39,319 nt of DNA from UBA10677 sp045654245 (GTDB taxonomy: Bacteria > Bacillota > Clostridia > Christensenellales > Pumilibacteraceae): the NCBI GenBank assembly GCA_045654245.1, contig JAZOMX010000047.1:1-39319 (forward strand), written 5' to 3'. Of this stretch, positions 25,161 to 33,623 are shown one piece after another (positions within the stretch are counted from its first letter, which is position 1; every line of letters starts with the position of its first letter). The notes beneath the pieces were generated by a model, which was given only the letters and a program-made list of their open reading frames with translations, ran no database searches and had not been told where the DNA came from. Made by a program: the position numbers and the translations under genes.

Positions 25161-27386
25161 ATGAGAGAACAATGGATTGGATTTAAGGGTGGAAAGTACG
25201 AAACGGAGATTAACGTTGCTGATTTTATTCAGCAAAACTACACCCCGTACGAGGGCGACGCTAGTTTTTTATCGGGAGCGACTAAAAGAACTAACGCGCT
25301 AATGGAAAAAGTGAACGCCTTGCTCGCAGAAGAGAGAGCAAAGGGCGGAGTTTTGGATATCGATACCGAAAAGGTTTCGTCGTTACTTACTTTTGCGCCT
25401 GGATATATCGATAAAGAGAACGAAATTATCGTAGGACTTCAGACCGATAAGCCGTTAAAGCGTGCCGTAAATCCTTTCGGCGGTATTCGTATGGCTCGTA
25501 GCGCTTGTAAGGCTTACGGCTATACTCTTTCGGACAAGGTAGAAGAACAATTTAGATATAAAACCACTCATAACGACGGTGTTTTCCACGTTTATACCGA
25601 CGAAATGCGTATGGCTCGTCACGCTGGAATAATCACGGGCCTACCCGACGCTTACGGTAGAGGCAGAATTATCGGCGACTATCGTAGAGTTGCTCTTTAC
25701 GGTGTTGATGCGCTAATCGAGGCTAAAAAGGCGGACAAGGTGCGCTACGGACAGAACGGTATGGTGGAAGAAAACTTGCGTCTTTGCGAGGAACTATACA
25801 AACAATTAAGTTTCCTTGAGGCTATTAAGGAAATGGCGCAAGCGTATGGCGACGATATTTCCCGTCCTGCAAGCAACGCTAAAGAGGCGGTACAATGGAC
25901 CTATTACGGCTATCTTGCCGCAATAAAAGAACAAAACGGCGCTGCTATGAGCCTTGGTAGAGTGAGCACCTTCCTTGATATTTATATCGAGCGTGATATT
26001 CGCAACGGCGTATTAACCGAAGAGGGTGCGCAAGAACTTATGGACGATTTCGTAATCAAACTCCGTTTGTCTCGCCAACTTCGTACTGCAGAATACAATG
26101 AACTTTTCGGTGGAGACCCCACTTGGACCACCGAAAGCGTAGGCGGTATGGGGCTTGACGGAAGAACTTTGGTAACGAAGAACTCGTTTAGAATATTAAA
26201 CACGCTCTATACTCTAGGACCTGCGCCCGAGCCTAACCTAACGGTACTTTGGGCGGATGCGCTCCCCGAGGGCTTTAAGAAATTCTGCGCTAAAGTATCG
26301 ATTGACACCGACTCTATTCAGTACGAAAACGACGACCTTATGCGCCCCGATTACGGCGACGATTACGGTATCGCTTGCTGTGTTTCGGCTATGAAAATCG
26401 GTAAGCAAATGCAGTTTTTCGGTGCTCGTTGCAATCTAGGAAAATTACTTTTGCTCGCGCTTAACGGCGGTAAGGACGAAAATACGGGTGTTCAAATCGC
26501 TCCCGAGGGCAAAGTGTTTACGGGTAAACTCGATTACGACGAGGTGGTAGAGGCTCTCTCAAAGTATATGGAGTGGCTAACTAACCTTTATGTAAATACC
26601 CTCAACGTAATCCACTATATGCACGACAAGTACGCCTACGAGAAAATTCAAATGGCGCTCCACGATACCGAGGTTGACCGTTTTATGGCTTGCGGAGTTG
26701 CAGGTCTTTCCGTAATAACCGATAGTTTGTCTGCAATTAAGTATGCGTCCGTAACGCCCGTAATCGGAGAAAACGGACTAATCGACAGTTTCGTTACCGA
26801 GGGCGATTTCCCCAAATACGGCAACGACGACGATAGAGTGGACGAAATTGCGGTTAAAATCGTAACTGATTTTTCTAACGATATCAAAAAAGTTAAAACT
26901 TATAGAAACGCAATTCACACCCTTTCGGTGCTTACGATTACTTCAAACGTCGTTTACGGCAAAAAGACGGGTAATACGCCCGACGGCAGACTTAAGGGCG
27001 AACCGTTTGCCCCCGGCGCAAATCCGATGCACGGAAGAGAGTGCTGTGGCGCATTAGCCTCCCTTAACTCCGTGGCGAAAATTCCTTTCTCGGCGTGCAA
27101 AGACGGAGTTTCTAACACCTTTACGGTGGTTCCAGGCGCGCTTGGAAAAGACGACGACACTAGAGCGAGCAACCTAGTAAGTATGCTTGACGGCTATTTT
27201 AACCAAGGCGGTTTTCACCTCAACGTAAACGTGCTAGACCGTGAAAAATTAGTCGTTGCTATGGAAAATCCCGACCTATATCCTAATATCACGATAAGAG
27301 TTTCGGGATATGCCGTAAATTTCCATAAACTTTCGCGTGCGCAACAACTCGAAGTTTTGAAAAGAACTTACCACAATGAAATGTAA
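25161..27386 (+). CDS. pflB: Pyruvate formate-lyase (formate C-acetyltransferase)
   Basis: A 741-residue cytoplasmic glycyl-radical enzyme that converts pyruvate and CoA to acetyl-CoA and formate in anaerobic metabolism. The tandem catalytic cysteines are Cys406-Cys407 in GIACCVSAM. The C-terminal glycyl-radical loop RVSGYAV places the radical glycine at residue 716, 25 residues from the end as expected. Residues such as NPFGGIRMA and ITGLPDAYGRGRIIGDYRR are typical of true PFL rather than diol dehydratases. I chose the ATG at 25161 (RBS GAGGTG), giving the standard MREQW start, over an in-frame start at 25140. It lies behind the ZTP riboswitch, and its 3' end overlaps the activase start by 11 bases. 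The radical makes it oxygen-sensitive, implying a strict anaerobe or microaerobe. Confidence 0.95.
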   Translation: MREQWIGFKGGKYETEINVADFIQQNYTPYEGDASFLSGATKRTNALMEKVNALLAEERAKGGVLDIDTEKVSSLLTFAPGYIDKENEIIVGLQTDKPLKRAVNPFGGIRMARSACKAYGYTLSDKVEEQFRYKTTHNDGVFHVYTDEMRMARHAGIITGLPDAYGRGRIIGDYRRVALYGVDALIEAKKADKVRYGQNGMVEENLRLCEELYKQLSFLEAIKEMAQAYGDDISRPASNAKEAVQWTYYGYLAAIKEQNGAAMSLGRVSTFLDIYIERDIRNGVLTEEGAQELMDDFVIKLRLSRQLRTAEYNELFGGDPTWTTESVGGMGLDGRTLVTKNSFRILNTLYTLGPAPEPNLTVLWADALPEGFKKFCAKVSIDTDSIQYENDDLMRPDYGDDYGIACCVSAMKIGKQMQFFGARCNLGKLLLLALNGGKDENTGVQIAPEGKVFTGKLDYDEVVEALSKYMEWLTNLYVNTLNVIHYMHDKYAYEKIQMALHDTEVDRFMACGVAGLSVITDSLSAIKYASVTPVIGENGLIDSFVTEGDFPKYGNDDDRVDEIAVKIVTDFSNDIKKVKTYRNAIHTLSVLTITSNVVYGKKTGNTPDGRLKGEPFAPGANPMHGRECCGALASLNSVAKIPFSACKDGVSNTFTVVPGALGKDDDTRASNLVSMLDGYFNQGGFHLNVNVLDREKLVVAMENPDLYPNITIRVSGYAVNFHKLSRAQQLEVLKRTYHNEM

Positions 27387-28047
27387 AGCAAAGATTAGTT
27401 CGATTTACCACGGTTCTGCGGTTGACGGAGAAGGGCTTCGTAGCGTAATATTCTTTTCGGGCTGTAATCTTCGTTGTCCGTTTTGCCATAATCCCGAGAC
27501 TTTTTCGGAGAGTGGAGAAGAGATTGAACTTTCTACTCTCGTTAAGAAAATCGCTAGGTATAAAAACTACATCAAAAAGGGCGGAGTAACGCTTTCGGGC
27601 GGAGAACCGTTCTTGCAAGCGGAGTTTTGCTCGGCGTTAATTGACGAATTGCACGCGCTTTCTATTAAAGTAATCGCCGAAACTAACGGTACGATTTTCA
27701 ATAATGACCTTATCGTTAAACTTGACGGAGTTCGCCTTGATATCAAAAATTTCAACGGCGAAAGTGCCGAAGAATTGTCGCAAAAATACGATACGTTTAT
27801 CGAATTTTGCAACCAAAACGGCACGGAAGTGCATTTAACTAGCGTGCTTATTCCCACCATAAACGATACGGAAAGTAGCGCAAGAGAATTAAAGAAATGG
27901 CTATCGGGAAGAAAAATTGAACTATTGCCGTTTAAGAAAATGTGCACTGAAAAGTACGAGAGGCTTGGTTTGCCTTTTCCGTATATAGGCGTGCGCGAGG
28001 GTAATAGTGAGGACGCGCAAAGGTTTTATTCTTTGCTTGAAAAATAG
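27376..28047 (+). CDS. pflA: Pyruvate formate-lyase activating enzyme (radical SAM)
   Basis: A 223-residue radical S-adenosylmethionine enzyme that installs the glycyl radical on PflB. The CX3CX2C cluster motif is GCNLRCPFC with Cys30, Cys34 and Cys37, which bind the [4Fe-4S] cluster. GGVTLSGGEPFLQAEF near 57 is the SAM-binding GGE region, and LDIKNFNG near 118 follows the family pattern. It is shorter than the 246-residue E. coli enzyme but complete. The start overlaps the end of pflB, so the two are translationally coupled and share the riboswitch. A new promoter starts about 50 bases after its stop. Confidence 0.93.
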   Translation: MKCKAKISSIYHGSAVDGEGLRSVIFFSGCNLRCPFCHNPETFSESGEEIELSTLVKKIARYKNYIKKGGVTLSGGEPFLQAEFCSALIDELHALSIKVIAETNGTIFNNDLIVKLDGVRLDIKNFNGESAEELSQKYDTFIEFCNQNGTEVHLTSVLIPTINDTESSARELKKWLSGRKIELLPFKKMCTEKYERLGLPFPYIGVREGNSEDAQRFYSLLEK

Positions 28048-28097
28048 CCGTCGTTTTATGAAAAAATAAGAAATCCGCCAAAACCGCCTTAAAATTA

Positions 28098-28126
28098 TTG
28101 ACAACCCTTTTTTTTGGGTGTATAAT
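28098..28126 (+). promoter_or_regulatory. Promoter P1 of the aromatic leader and operon
   Basis: TTGACA at 28098-28103 and TATAAT at 28121-28126 with a 17-base spacer: a perfect consensus. Transcription should begin near 28133, 26 bases before the leader-peptide ATG. Confidence 0.9.
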
Positions 28127-28158
28127 CGGAGCATAAATTCGCAAAGGAGGAGCAAGTA

Positions 28159-28236
28159 ATGTTTGCTAACAAATATTATTTTTATTATTATTTTAGCACG
28201 GGCTGTTCGTCTTTTGTGAAATCCGATATAAAATAA
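28159..28236 (+). CDS. Tyr/Phe-rich leader peptide (attenuator)
   Basis: A 25-codon frame starting at ATG 28159, preceded by a very strong RBS (AAAGGAGG, 28143-28150, spacing 8) and a perfect promoter. Residues 6-12 read YYFYYYF, seven aromatic codons in a row. In total 5 Tyr and 4 Phe make up 9 of 25 residues; Trp is absent. Such composition, position and RBS strength are those of attenuator leader peptides such as PheL in enterobacteria, where the peptide senses charging of the matching tRNAs. A terminator and a competing helix follow. It precedes genes for arylacetyl-CoA, arylpyruvate and aromatic aminotransferase steps, so Tyr/Phe sensing makes biological sense. No function beyond its translation is expected. 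Confidence 0.85.
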   Translation: MFANKYYFYYYFSTGCSSFVKSDIK

Positions 28237-28270
28237 AACTTGTCGGAAAAATTAAAGAACGGACAGTCCG
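28199..28270 (+). promoter_or_regulatory. Predicted antiterminator helix of the Tyr/Phe attenuator
   Basis: CGGGCTGTTCG (28199-28209, just after the aromatic codon run) can pair with CGGACAGTCCG (28260-28270) over 11 bp, including two G-U pairs. The second arm contains the first six bases of the terminator's 5' arm, so the two structures exclude each other. A ribosome stalled on the early Tyr codons would leave the first arm free. A smaller helix, TCCGA (28222-28226) with TCGGA (28243-28247), overlaps the end of the leader frame. How the non-starved state is favoured is not fully explained by this geometry. Confidence 0.6.
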
Positions 28271-28318
28271 CATTCGCTATGCTTTAGAGCATTTAGAGAG
28301 TGCGGACTTTTTATTTTC
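28265..28318 (+). terminator. Attenuator terminator between the leader and the symporter gene
   Basis: AGTCCGCA (28265-28272) pairs with TGCGGACT (28301-28308). An inner hairpin ATGCT-TTAG-AGCAT lies at 28279-28292, and a T-rich run TTTTTATTTTCC follows. It lies 29 bases after the leader-peptide stop and ahead of the operon, the standard place for an attenuator. Confidence 0.85.
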
Positions 28319-28391
28319 CTTTACCTCGAGGAAAAACCGTGATTTAAGTAGTAAAAATGAGGTTGTTTTTAATATTGACGCACCATTATGA

Positions 28392-28420
28392 TTGACTTTT
28401 TACTTTAAGTAAAGTAAAAT
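28392..28420 (+). promoter_or_regulatory. Promoter P2 with an operator-like inverted repeat
   Basis: TTGACT at 28392-28397 and TAAAAT at 28415-28420 with a 17-base spacer. Between the hexamers is a perfect inverted repeat, TTTACTT-T-AAGTAAA (28399-28413), a likely repressor site. The promoter lies after the attenuator, so the operon has an attenuated (P1) and a non-attenuated (P2) source. A second inverted repeat, TTGACGC (28375-28381) and GCGTCAA (28432-28438), flanks P2. Confidence 0.7.
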
Positions 28421-28462
28421 AAATAGGTGTGGCGTCAAAACGCTATATTTTGGAGAAGAAAA

Positions 28463-29983
28463 ATGCTAAAGATTATCGATTACACAATACTAGCCTTGTA
28501 CCTCGTGGGAATGATAGTAATCACGATTTACACGAAGAACCGCGCAAAGTCGGTGAAAGAATTTTTGCTTGCGGGTAAAAACGGACTCAACGGATGGATG
28601 AGTGCGTTCTCTTACGGTACGGCATATTTTTCGGCGGTAATCTTTATCGGATATGCAGGCAAATTTGGTGCGCAATATCAGTTGGGCGCAACTTGGATAG
28701 GCGTTGGTAACGCTATTTTAGGTGCGCTTATACCGTGGCTTGTTTTGGCAAAGCGTACGAAAACTATGACGACCAACTTGCAAGCAAAGACGATGCCGGA
28801 GTTTTTCGAAAAAAGATATGATAGCAAAAGACTTAAAATCGTTTCGGCTATCGTAATCTTCGTGTTCTTAATTCCGTATTCGGCGTCCGTTTACAATGGA
28901 CTTAGTAGTTTGTTTGAAATGGTGTTCTCTATCCCGGGCTGGGTAGTAATGGTAGTTCTAGCGTCCGTTACTGCTCTTTATCTTTTCGTAGGAGGATATT
29001 TCGCTACTGCGCTATCCGACTTTATACAAGGAATCGTAATGCTCGTCGGCGTGGTAATGATGGTAATGTTTTTCCTTGGCAGTAAGCAGGTTTCTTGGAA
29101 TTTAGAGGGGCTTAACTGGTTCACTTTCGGAAGTTCTAACAAAGGCTTGTACGGAGATACAGTATCGCTTTTGTCGTTAATCTTGCTAACTTCGTTCGGA
29201 GTATGGGCGTTACCGCAAACTATACACAAGTATTATACGGTAAGAAACGACCTTGCAATCAAGCAAGGTACGGTAGTAAGCACCGTGTTTGCGCTCATAA
29301 TCGGTTTCGGAGCGTACTTCGTAGGGGGACTTAGTTCTCGTTTCTCGCTTTCTGGCGTTCACTCCGATTACATAGTTCCGTCTATGCTTGCTAGTGGAGT
29401 AATCCCCGTAGGCTTGTTAGGCGTAATAGCAGTGCTAATTTTGTCGGCTAGTATGTCAACGCTTTCGTCCGTATCGCTTGCGAGCGCGTCGGTAGTAGCC
29501 GTTGACCTATATAAAGGCAAAATCAATCCTAAAGCGTCCGATAAAAAAGTGACTACGGTAATGCGAATTCTTTGTTTAGTGTTTATCGTTGTATCGGTAG
29601 TGCTTGCGCTACTTAACGAAAAGTTCAAACTTTCCGCAATCGCATACCTTATGGGAATAAGTTGGGGAACGCTAGCGGGTTGTTTTATGGGACCGTACGT
29701 CCTCGGCGTAGTTTGGAAGAGAGTAACCCGTCCGGCGGTATGGGTGTCGATAATAAGTTCGCTCGCTCTGACGGTAACTTTAATATTCGTACTAGGCTAT
29801 TTCTCGCCCTCTTACACGGGAGGAATAGGAAGTATGATAAAGCAGGGCGTAGCGTGTTCGCCCCTAATCGGTGTAATATGTATGGCGTCTTCGCTAATCG
29901 TAACGGTGGTCGTAAGTTTACTTACCAAGCCGATTGACGGCGAGACCGTAAGCAAGGCGTTCAATAAAGAGATAACGGAGTAA
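28463..29983 (+). CDS. Sodium:solute symporter of the aryl-acid/aromatic operon
   Basis: A 506-residue integral membrane protein of the SSS family with about 13 hydrophobic segments. I chose the ATG at 28463 with RBS TGGAGAAG; the longer frame from a GTG at 28427 reads through the P2 region. Typical stretches are EFLLAGKNGLNGWMSAFSYGTAYFSAVIF near 33-61 and LILSASMSTLSSVSLASASV near 325-345, the latter with the sodium-site serines. It is only distantly like the putP-type protein at 7271. As first gene of the operon of aromatic-acid enzymes it probably imports an aryl acid (phenylacetate or similar) or an aromatic amino acid; the substrate is inferred from context only. Confidence 0.82.
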   Translation: MLKIIDYTILALYLVGMIVITIYTKNRAKSVKEFLLAGKNGLNGWMSAFSYGTAYFSAVIFIGYAGKFGAQYQLGATWIGVGNAILGALIPWLVLAKRTKTMTTNLQAKTMPEFFEKRYDSKRLKIVSAIVIFVFLIPYSASVYNGLSSLFEMVFSIPGWVVMVVLASVTALYLFVGGYFATALSDFIQGIVMLVGVVMMVMFFLGSKQVSWNLEGLNWFTFGSSNKGLYGDTVSLLSLILLTSFGVWALPQTIHKYYTVRNDLAIKQGTVVSTVFALIIGFGAYFVGGLSSRFSLSGVHSDYIVPSMLASGVIPVGLLGVIAVLILSASMSTLSSVSLASASVVAVDLYKGKINPKASDKKVTTVMRILCLVFIVVSVVLALLNEKFKLSAIAYLMGISWGTLAGCFMGPYVLGVVWKRVTRPAVWVSIISSLALTVTLIFVLGYFSPSYTGGIGSMIKQGVACSPLIGVICMASSLIVTVVVSLLTKPIDGETVSKAFNKEITE

Positions 29984-29994
29984 AGATAACGATT

Positions 29995-31293
29995 ATGATT
30001 TGGTCAAAAGAAGAAACTTTATCTAGAAGTGAAATAGAAAAAATTCAACTTGCTAGACTACAAGAAACGGTTAGACGAGTTTACGATAAAGTCGAGCCGT
30101 ACAGAAAGAAGATGATTGATGCGGGTGTTACTCCCGACGATATAAAGACGCTTTCTGACCTTGCGAAATTACCTTTCGTAACTAAACAAGATATGCGTGA
30201 TAACTATCCGTTCGGATTGTTTGCCGTTCCGAAGGAGCAACTCGTTCGTATTCACGCGTCCAGCGGAACTACGGGAAAGCCCACGGTAGTAGGTTACACG
30301 AAAGAGGACCTCGCAACTTGGACGGAATGCGTTTCGAGAATAGCGTGTATGGGCGGAGCAACCGAAAAGGATATAGCGCAAATTTGTTTCGGCTACGGTA
30401 TGTTCACGGGTGCGCTTGGTCTCCACTACGGACTAGAAAATATCGGCGCAACTATCGTTCCTTCTTCGACGGGCAATTCCGAAAAGCAAATAATGTATAT
30501 GAAAGACTTCGGCACGACCTTACTCGTAGCGACGCCTTCGTACGCTTTGCGCCTTGCTGAGGTTGCTAGAGAAATGGGATTAGACCCGGCAAAAGACCTT
30601 TCGGTTAAAATCGGTTTAGTCGGTAGCGAACTTCTCACCGACGCTATGCGTGACGAAATGCATAAGTTTTGGGGTAACGATATGCTCGTAACTTCTAACT
30701 ACGGTATGAGCGAACTTATGGGCCCCGGAGTATCTGGCGAGTGCGAATGCCTCGACGGTATGCATATTAACGAAGACTTTTTTATCCCCGAAATTATCAA
30801 TCCTGAAACGGGCGAAGTTTTACCCGAGGGCGAGTGGGGAGAGTTAGTAATCACTTGTATTAAAAAAGAGGGAATACCTCTTATAAGATACAGAACGAAA
30901 GATATAACGAAGTTGAACTACGAAAAATGCAAGTGCGGAAGAACTTTCGTAAGAATGGCTAACCTTTCCGGAAGAAGTGACGATATGCTTAAAATTCGTG
31001 GCGTAAACGTGTTCCCCAGCCAAATCGAAGAAGTGGTGCTCAGTTTTGAAGAACTAGGTCCGCATTACGAAATTATTATTACGAGAGACGGCTACGTCGA
31101 TAAACTCGAGATTAGAGTAGAATTACTAAAGAGTACCGACTCGTTCGGTGTTTTGCAATCGCTCGCAAATGCGGTTAGAGCAAAACTTCGCACTATGTTA
31201 GGACTAGATGCGAAAGTAACGCTAGAATCCCCCAACACCTTGCAAAGATTTGAGGGAAAAGCAAAGAGAATTAAGGATTTAAGGAGTAAATAA
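29995..31293 (+). CDS. paaK: Phenylacetate-CoA ligase (first copy)
   Basis: A 432-residue AMP-forming acyl-CoA ligase of the PaaK family. It activates phenylacetate or a related arylacetate with ATP and CoA. It carries the ATP-binding P-loop HASSGTTGKPTVVGYT near 88-103, SNYGMSELMGPG near 233-244, LIRYRTKDIT near 297-306 and the C-terminal lid GRSDDMLKIRGVNVFPSQIEE near 323-343, all diagnostic for PaaK. Length matches the family. It lies 11 bases after the symporter and ends 1 base before iorA. Making an arylacyl-CoA with ATP is expected when an aryl acid is consumed rather than excreted, which bears on the operon's direction. Confidence 0.92.
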   Translation: MIWSKEETLSRSEIEKIQLARLQETVRRVYDKVEPYRKKMIDAGVTPDDIKTLSDLAKLPFVTKQDMRDNYPFGLFAVPKEQLVRIHASSGTTGKPTVVGYTKEDLATWTECVSRIACMGGATEKDIAQICFGYGMFTGALGLHYGLENIGATIVPSSTGNSEKQIMYMKDFGTTLLVATPSYALRLAEVAREMGLDPAKDLSVKIGLVGSELLTDAMRDEMHKFWGNDMLVTSNYGMSELMGPGVSGECECLDGMHINEDFFIPEIINPETGEVLPEGEWGELVITCIKKEGIPLIRYRTKDITKLNYEKCKCGRTFVRMANLSGRSDDMLKIRGVNVFPSQIEEVVLSFEELGPHYEIIITRDGYVDKLEIRVELLKSTDSFGVLQSLANAVRAKLRTMLGLDAKVTLESPNTLQRFEGKAKRIKDLRSK

Positions 31294-31294
31294 T

Positions 31295-33034
31295 ATGGAC
31301 GACAAAAGAATAATGCTTGGTAACGAGGCGATTGCCCGTGGCGTTTACGAGGCTGGTGTTAAAGTTTCCAGCGCGTATCCCGGAACTCCGAGCACGGAAA
31401 TAAGCGAAGAACTTGCAAAGTACGAAGAAGTATATCCCGAGTGGGCTCCCAACGAAAAGGTTGCAACCGAGGTTGCTTTCGGAGCGTCGATGTCTGGAGT
31501 TAGAAGTCTAGCGTGTATGAAACACGTTGGTCTTAACGTGGCGAGCGACCCCCTATACACTTTTTCCTACACGGGTGTAGGCGGTGGAGCGGTTATCGTA
31601 GTTGCCGACGACCCGGGATTAGCAAGTTCGCAAAACGAACAAGATACTAGAATGATAGCAAGAGCGTCTCACGTTCCCGTGTTAGAGCCTTCGGACAGCC
31701 AAGAGGCGATTGATTTCGTTAAGTTTGCTTACGAGGTAAGCGAGAAGTACGATACTCCCGTAATCTTAAGAACGACTACCAAATTATCGCACTCGCAAGG
31801 CGTAGTAAAACTTTCCGAAAGAGTTGTTCCCGAGGACAAAGTTTACGAAAGAAACGTAGGTAAGTACGTTATGATGCCTGCGTCTGCGATTAAACGCCAC
31901 TTGGTAGTAGAGGCTAGAGACAACGCTTTGCAAGAGGATAGTTGTTCTTTCTGCGTAAATAAAGCGGAGTACGGCGATAGCAAAATCGGATTTATCACGG
32001 CTGGTATTCCTTACCAGTATGTAAAAGAAGTTTGCCCTAGCGCAAGCGTTCTTAAAATCGGTATGACCAACCCCCTTCCTAAAAAACTAATCGAAGAGTT
32101 TTGTTCCAAAGTAGAACGCGTTATCGTGTTTGAGGAACTAGAACCCGTAATCGAAGAGCAAGTAAGAGCGTGGGGAATTAAGGTAGAGGGTAAAGAACTA
32201 TTTACCAAGCAGGGCGAATACAGCGCAAATATGCTCAAAAAAGCGCTTTACGGCTCCGACGATATCGTGTTTACTAAAACCGAAGTTCCCGCTCGTCCGC
32301 CTATTCTATGCCCCGGTTGTCCGCACAGAAGCGTATTCTCGGTACTTAATTCGCTGAAAATTCACGCTGCCGGCGATATCGGTTGTTATACGCTCGGAGC
32401 GGTTGCTCCTCTCGGTGTAATCGATTCTACGCTTTGTATGGGAGCAAGTATTTCGTCGCTACACGGAATTGAGAAAGCGAAAGGCAAAGACTTTATTAAG
32501 AATTGGGTAGCGGTAATCGGCGATTCCACTTTCTTACATACGGGTATTAACTCGCTTATCAATATGGTTTACAATAAGGCTACGGGCACGGTGGTTATTC
32601 TCGACAACAGAACGACGGGTATGACTGGACACCAACAGCACGCTGCAACGGGTAAAACGCTTAAAGGCGACGATACTTATGCAATCGACCTAGCAACGCT
32701 TTGTAAATCGGTTGGCGTTCCCAAAGTGGTTGAAATCGACGCGTTTGACGTCGAGGGCTTGAAAAAGACCTTTAAGGAGGCTCAAAACGGAGATACCCTT
32801 ACCGTCGTTATCGCAAAAGCGCCTTGCGCTCTACTAAAAGGACAAAAATTCCCGTATAAGTGCGTAGCGGTAAGCGACAAATGTAAAAAGTGTGGAGCGT
32901 GCCTTAGAATCGGATGCCCCGCCATCACTAAACTTGCTGACGGAACGGTAAAAATCGACGAAACTATGTGTAATGGATGTGGACTTTGCAAGAGTTATTG
33001 TAAGTTCGGTGCAATCGAAAAGGTGGAAAAATAG
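31295..33034 (+). CDS. iorA: Indolepyruvate ferredoxin oxidoreductase, alpha subunit
   Basis: A 579-residue subunit with a pyrimidine domain at the N-terminus (AYPGTPSTEISEEL near 26), a middle domain, a thiamine-diphosphate domain (CPGCPHRSVFSVL near 339; GDSTFLHTGINSLINMVYN near 411) and a C-terminal 2[4Fe-4S] ferredoxin domain (CKKCGACLRIGC near 533 and CNGCGLCKSYC near 562). These are the domains of IorA in order. With IorB it interconverts arylpyruvate + CoA + oxidised ferredoxin and arylacetyl-CoA + CO2 + reduced ferredoxin; the reaction is reversible. It starts 1 base after the ligase stop (RBS AAGGAG) and is followed at once by iorB. Confidence 0.94.
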   Translation: MDDKRIMLGNEAIARGVYEAGVKVSSAYPGTPSTEISEELAKYEEVYPEWAPNEKVATEVAFGASMSGVRSLACMKHVGLNVASDPLYTFSYTGVGGGAVIVVADDPGLASSQNEQDTRMIARASHVPVLEPSDSQEAIDFVKFAYEVSEKYDTPVILRTTTKLSHSQGVVKLSERVVPEDKVYERNVGKYVMMPASAIKRHLVVEARDNALQEDSCSFCVNKAEYGDSKIGFITAGIPYQYVKEVCPSASVLKIGMTNPLPKKLIEEFCSKVERVIVFEELEPVIEEQVRAWGIKVEGKELFTKQGEYSANMLKKALYGSDDIVFTKTEVPARPPILCPGCPHRSVFSVLNSLKIHAAGDIGCYTLGAVAPLGVIDSTLCMGASISSLHGIEKAKGKDFIKNWVAVIGDSTFLHTGINSLINMVYNKATGTVVILDNRTTGMTGHQQHAATGKTLKGDDTYAIDLATLCKSVGVPKVVEIDAFDVEGLKKTFKEAQNGDTLTVVIAKAPCALLKGQKFPYKCVAVSDKCKKCGACLRIGCPAITKLADGTVKIDETMCNGCGLCKSYCKFGAIEKVEK

Positions 33035-33035
33035 T

Positions 33036-33608
33036 ATGGAAAATTTAAACGTAATGATTGTAGGCGTAGGCGGTCAAGGAACTTTGCTTACGAGCAGAAT
33101 TATAGGCAAAACGGCTTTAAGCGCAGGCTACGACGTAAAACTTTCCGAAGTTCACGGTATGGCTCAAAGAGGCGGTAGCGTGGTTACTTTCGTTCGCTTT
33201 GGCAAAGAAGTAAAAGAACCCGTAGTAGAAGAGGGAGCGGTTGACGTGCTAATCGCGTTTGAGAGATTAGAGGCACTTCGCTATGCACACTTCCTTAAAA
33301 AAGACGGAAAACTAATCGTAAACGATTGCAGAATAGACCCTATGACGGTAGTAATCGGCGCTAGTTCATATCCCGAAAACATTATCGAGACGCTCAAAAA
33401 AGAGCACGATACTATGGTAATCGACGCTCAAAAAACGAGTATGGAACTAGGCAACCCCAAAGTGCTTAACACCGTAGTTTTGGGTGCGAGCGCAAAAGTA
33501 ATCGGATTTAGTAAAGAACAATGGATTGAAACCGTTAAAAAGACCGTTCCGCCAAAAACGGTTGAGGTAAACGAAAAGGCGTTCTTAGCAGGCTACGATT
33601 CTATTTAG
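33036..33608 (+). CDS. iorB: Indolepyruvate ferredoxin oxidoreductase, beta subunit
   Basis: A 190-residue gamma-type 2-oxoacid:ferredoxin oxidoreductase subunit. I chose the ATG at 33036, immediately after the iorA stop, instead of a frame open from 32973 inside iorA. It has the glycine-rich MIVGVGGQGTLLTSRIIGK near 8, a conserved VHGMAQRGGSVVTFVRFG near 40 and the AFERLEALRY segment near 74. Length fits IorB. With the adjacent iorA it forms the complete enzyme. Confidence 0.93.
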   Translation: MENLNVMIVGVGGQGTLLTSRIIGKTALSAGYDVKLSEVHGMAQRGGSVVTFVRFGKEVKEPVVEEGAVDVLIAFERLEALRYAHFLKKDGKLIVNDCRIDPMTVVIGASSYPENIIETLKKEHDTMVIDAQKTSMELGNPKVLNTVVLGASAKVIGFSKEQWIETVKKTVPPKTVEVNEKAFLAGYDSI

Positions 33609-33623
33609 AAGAGGAAAACTAAT

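Noticed and set aside
28098..28440. T-box riboswitch for aromatic tRNA
   Set aside because: No T-box bulge sequence (GGTGGNACCGCG-like) or specifier-loop arrangement is visible. A translated leader with aromatic codons and competing helices explains the region better.
28427..28462. Longer N-terminus of the symporter from GTG at 28427
   Set aside because: It begins 7 bases after the P2 -10 element and has no usable RBS on a P2 transcript. The ATG at 28463 has an RBS and a family-typical start.
32973..33035. Upstream extension of iorB into iorA
   Set aside because: It would overlap the iorA ferredoxin domain. The ATG at 33036 gives the typical IorB start just before the glycine-rich motif.
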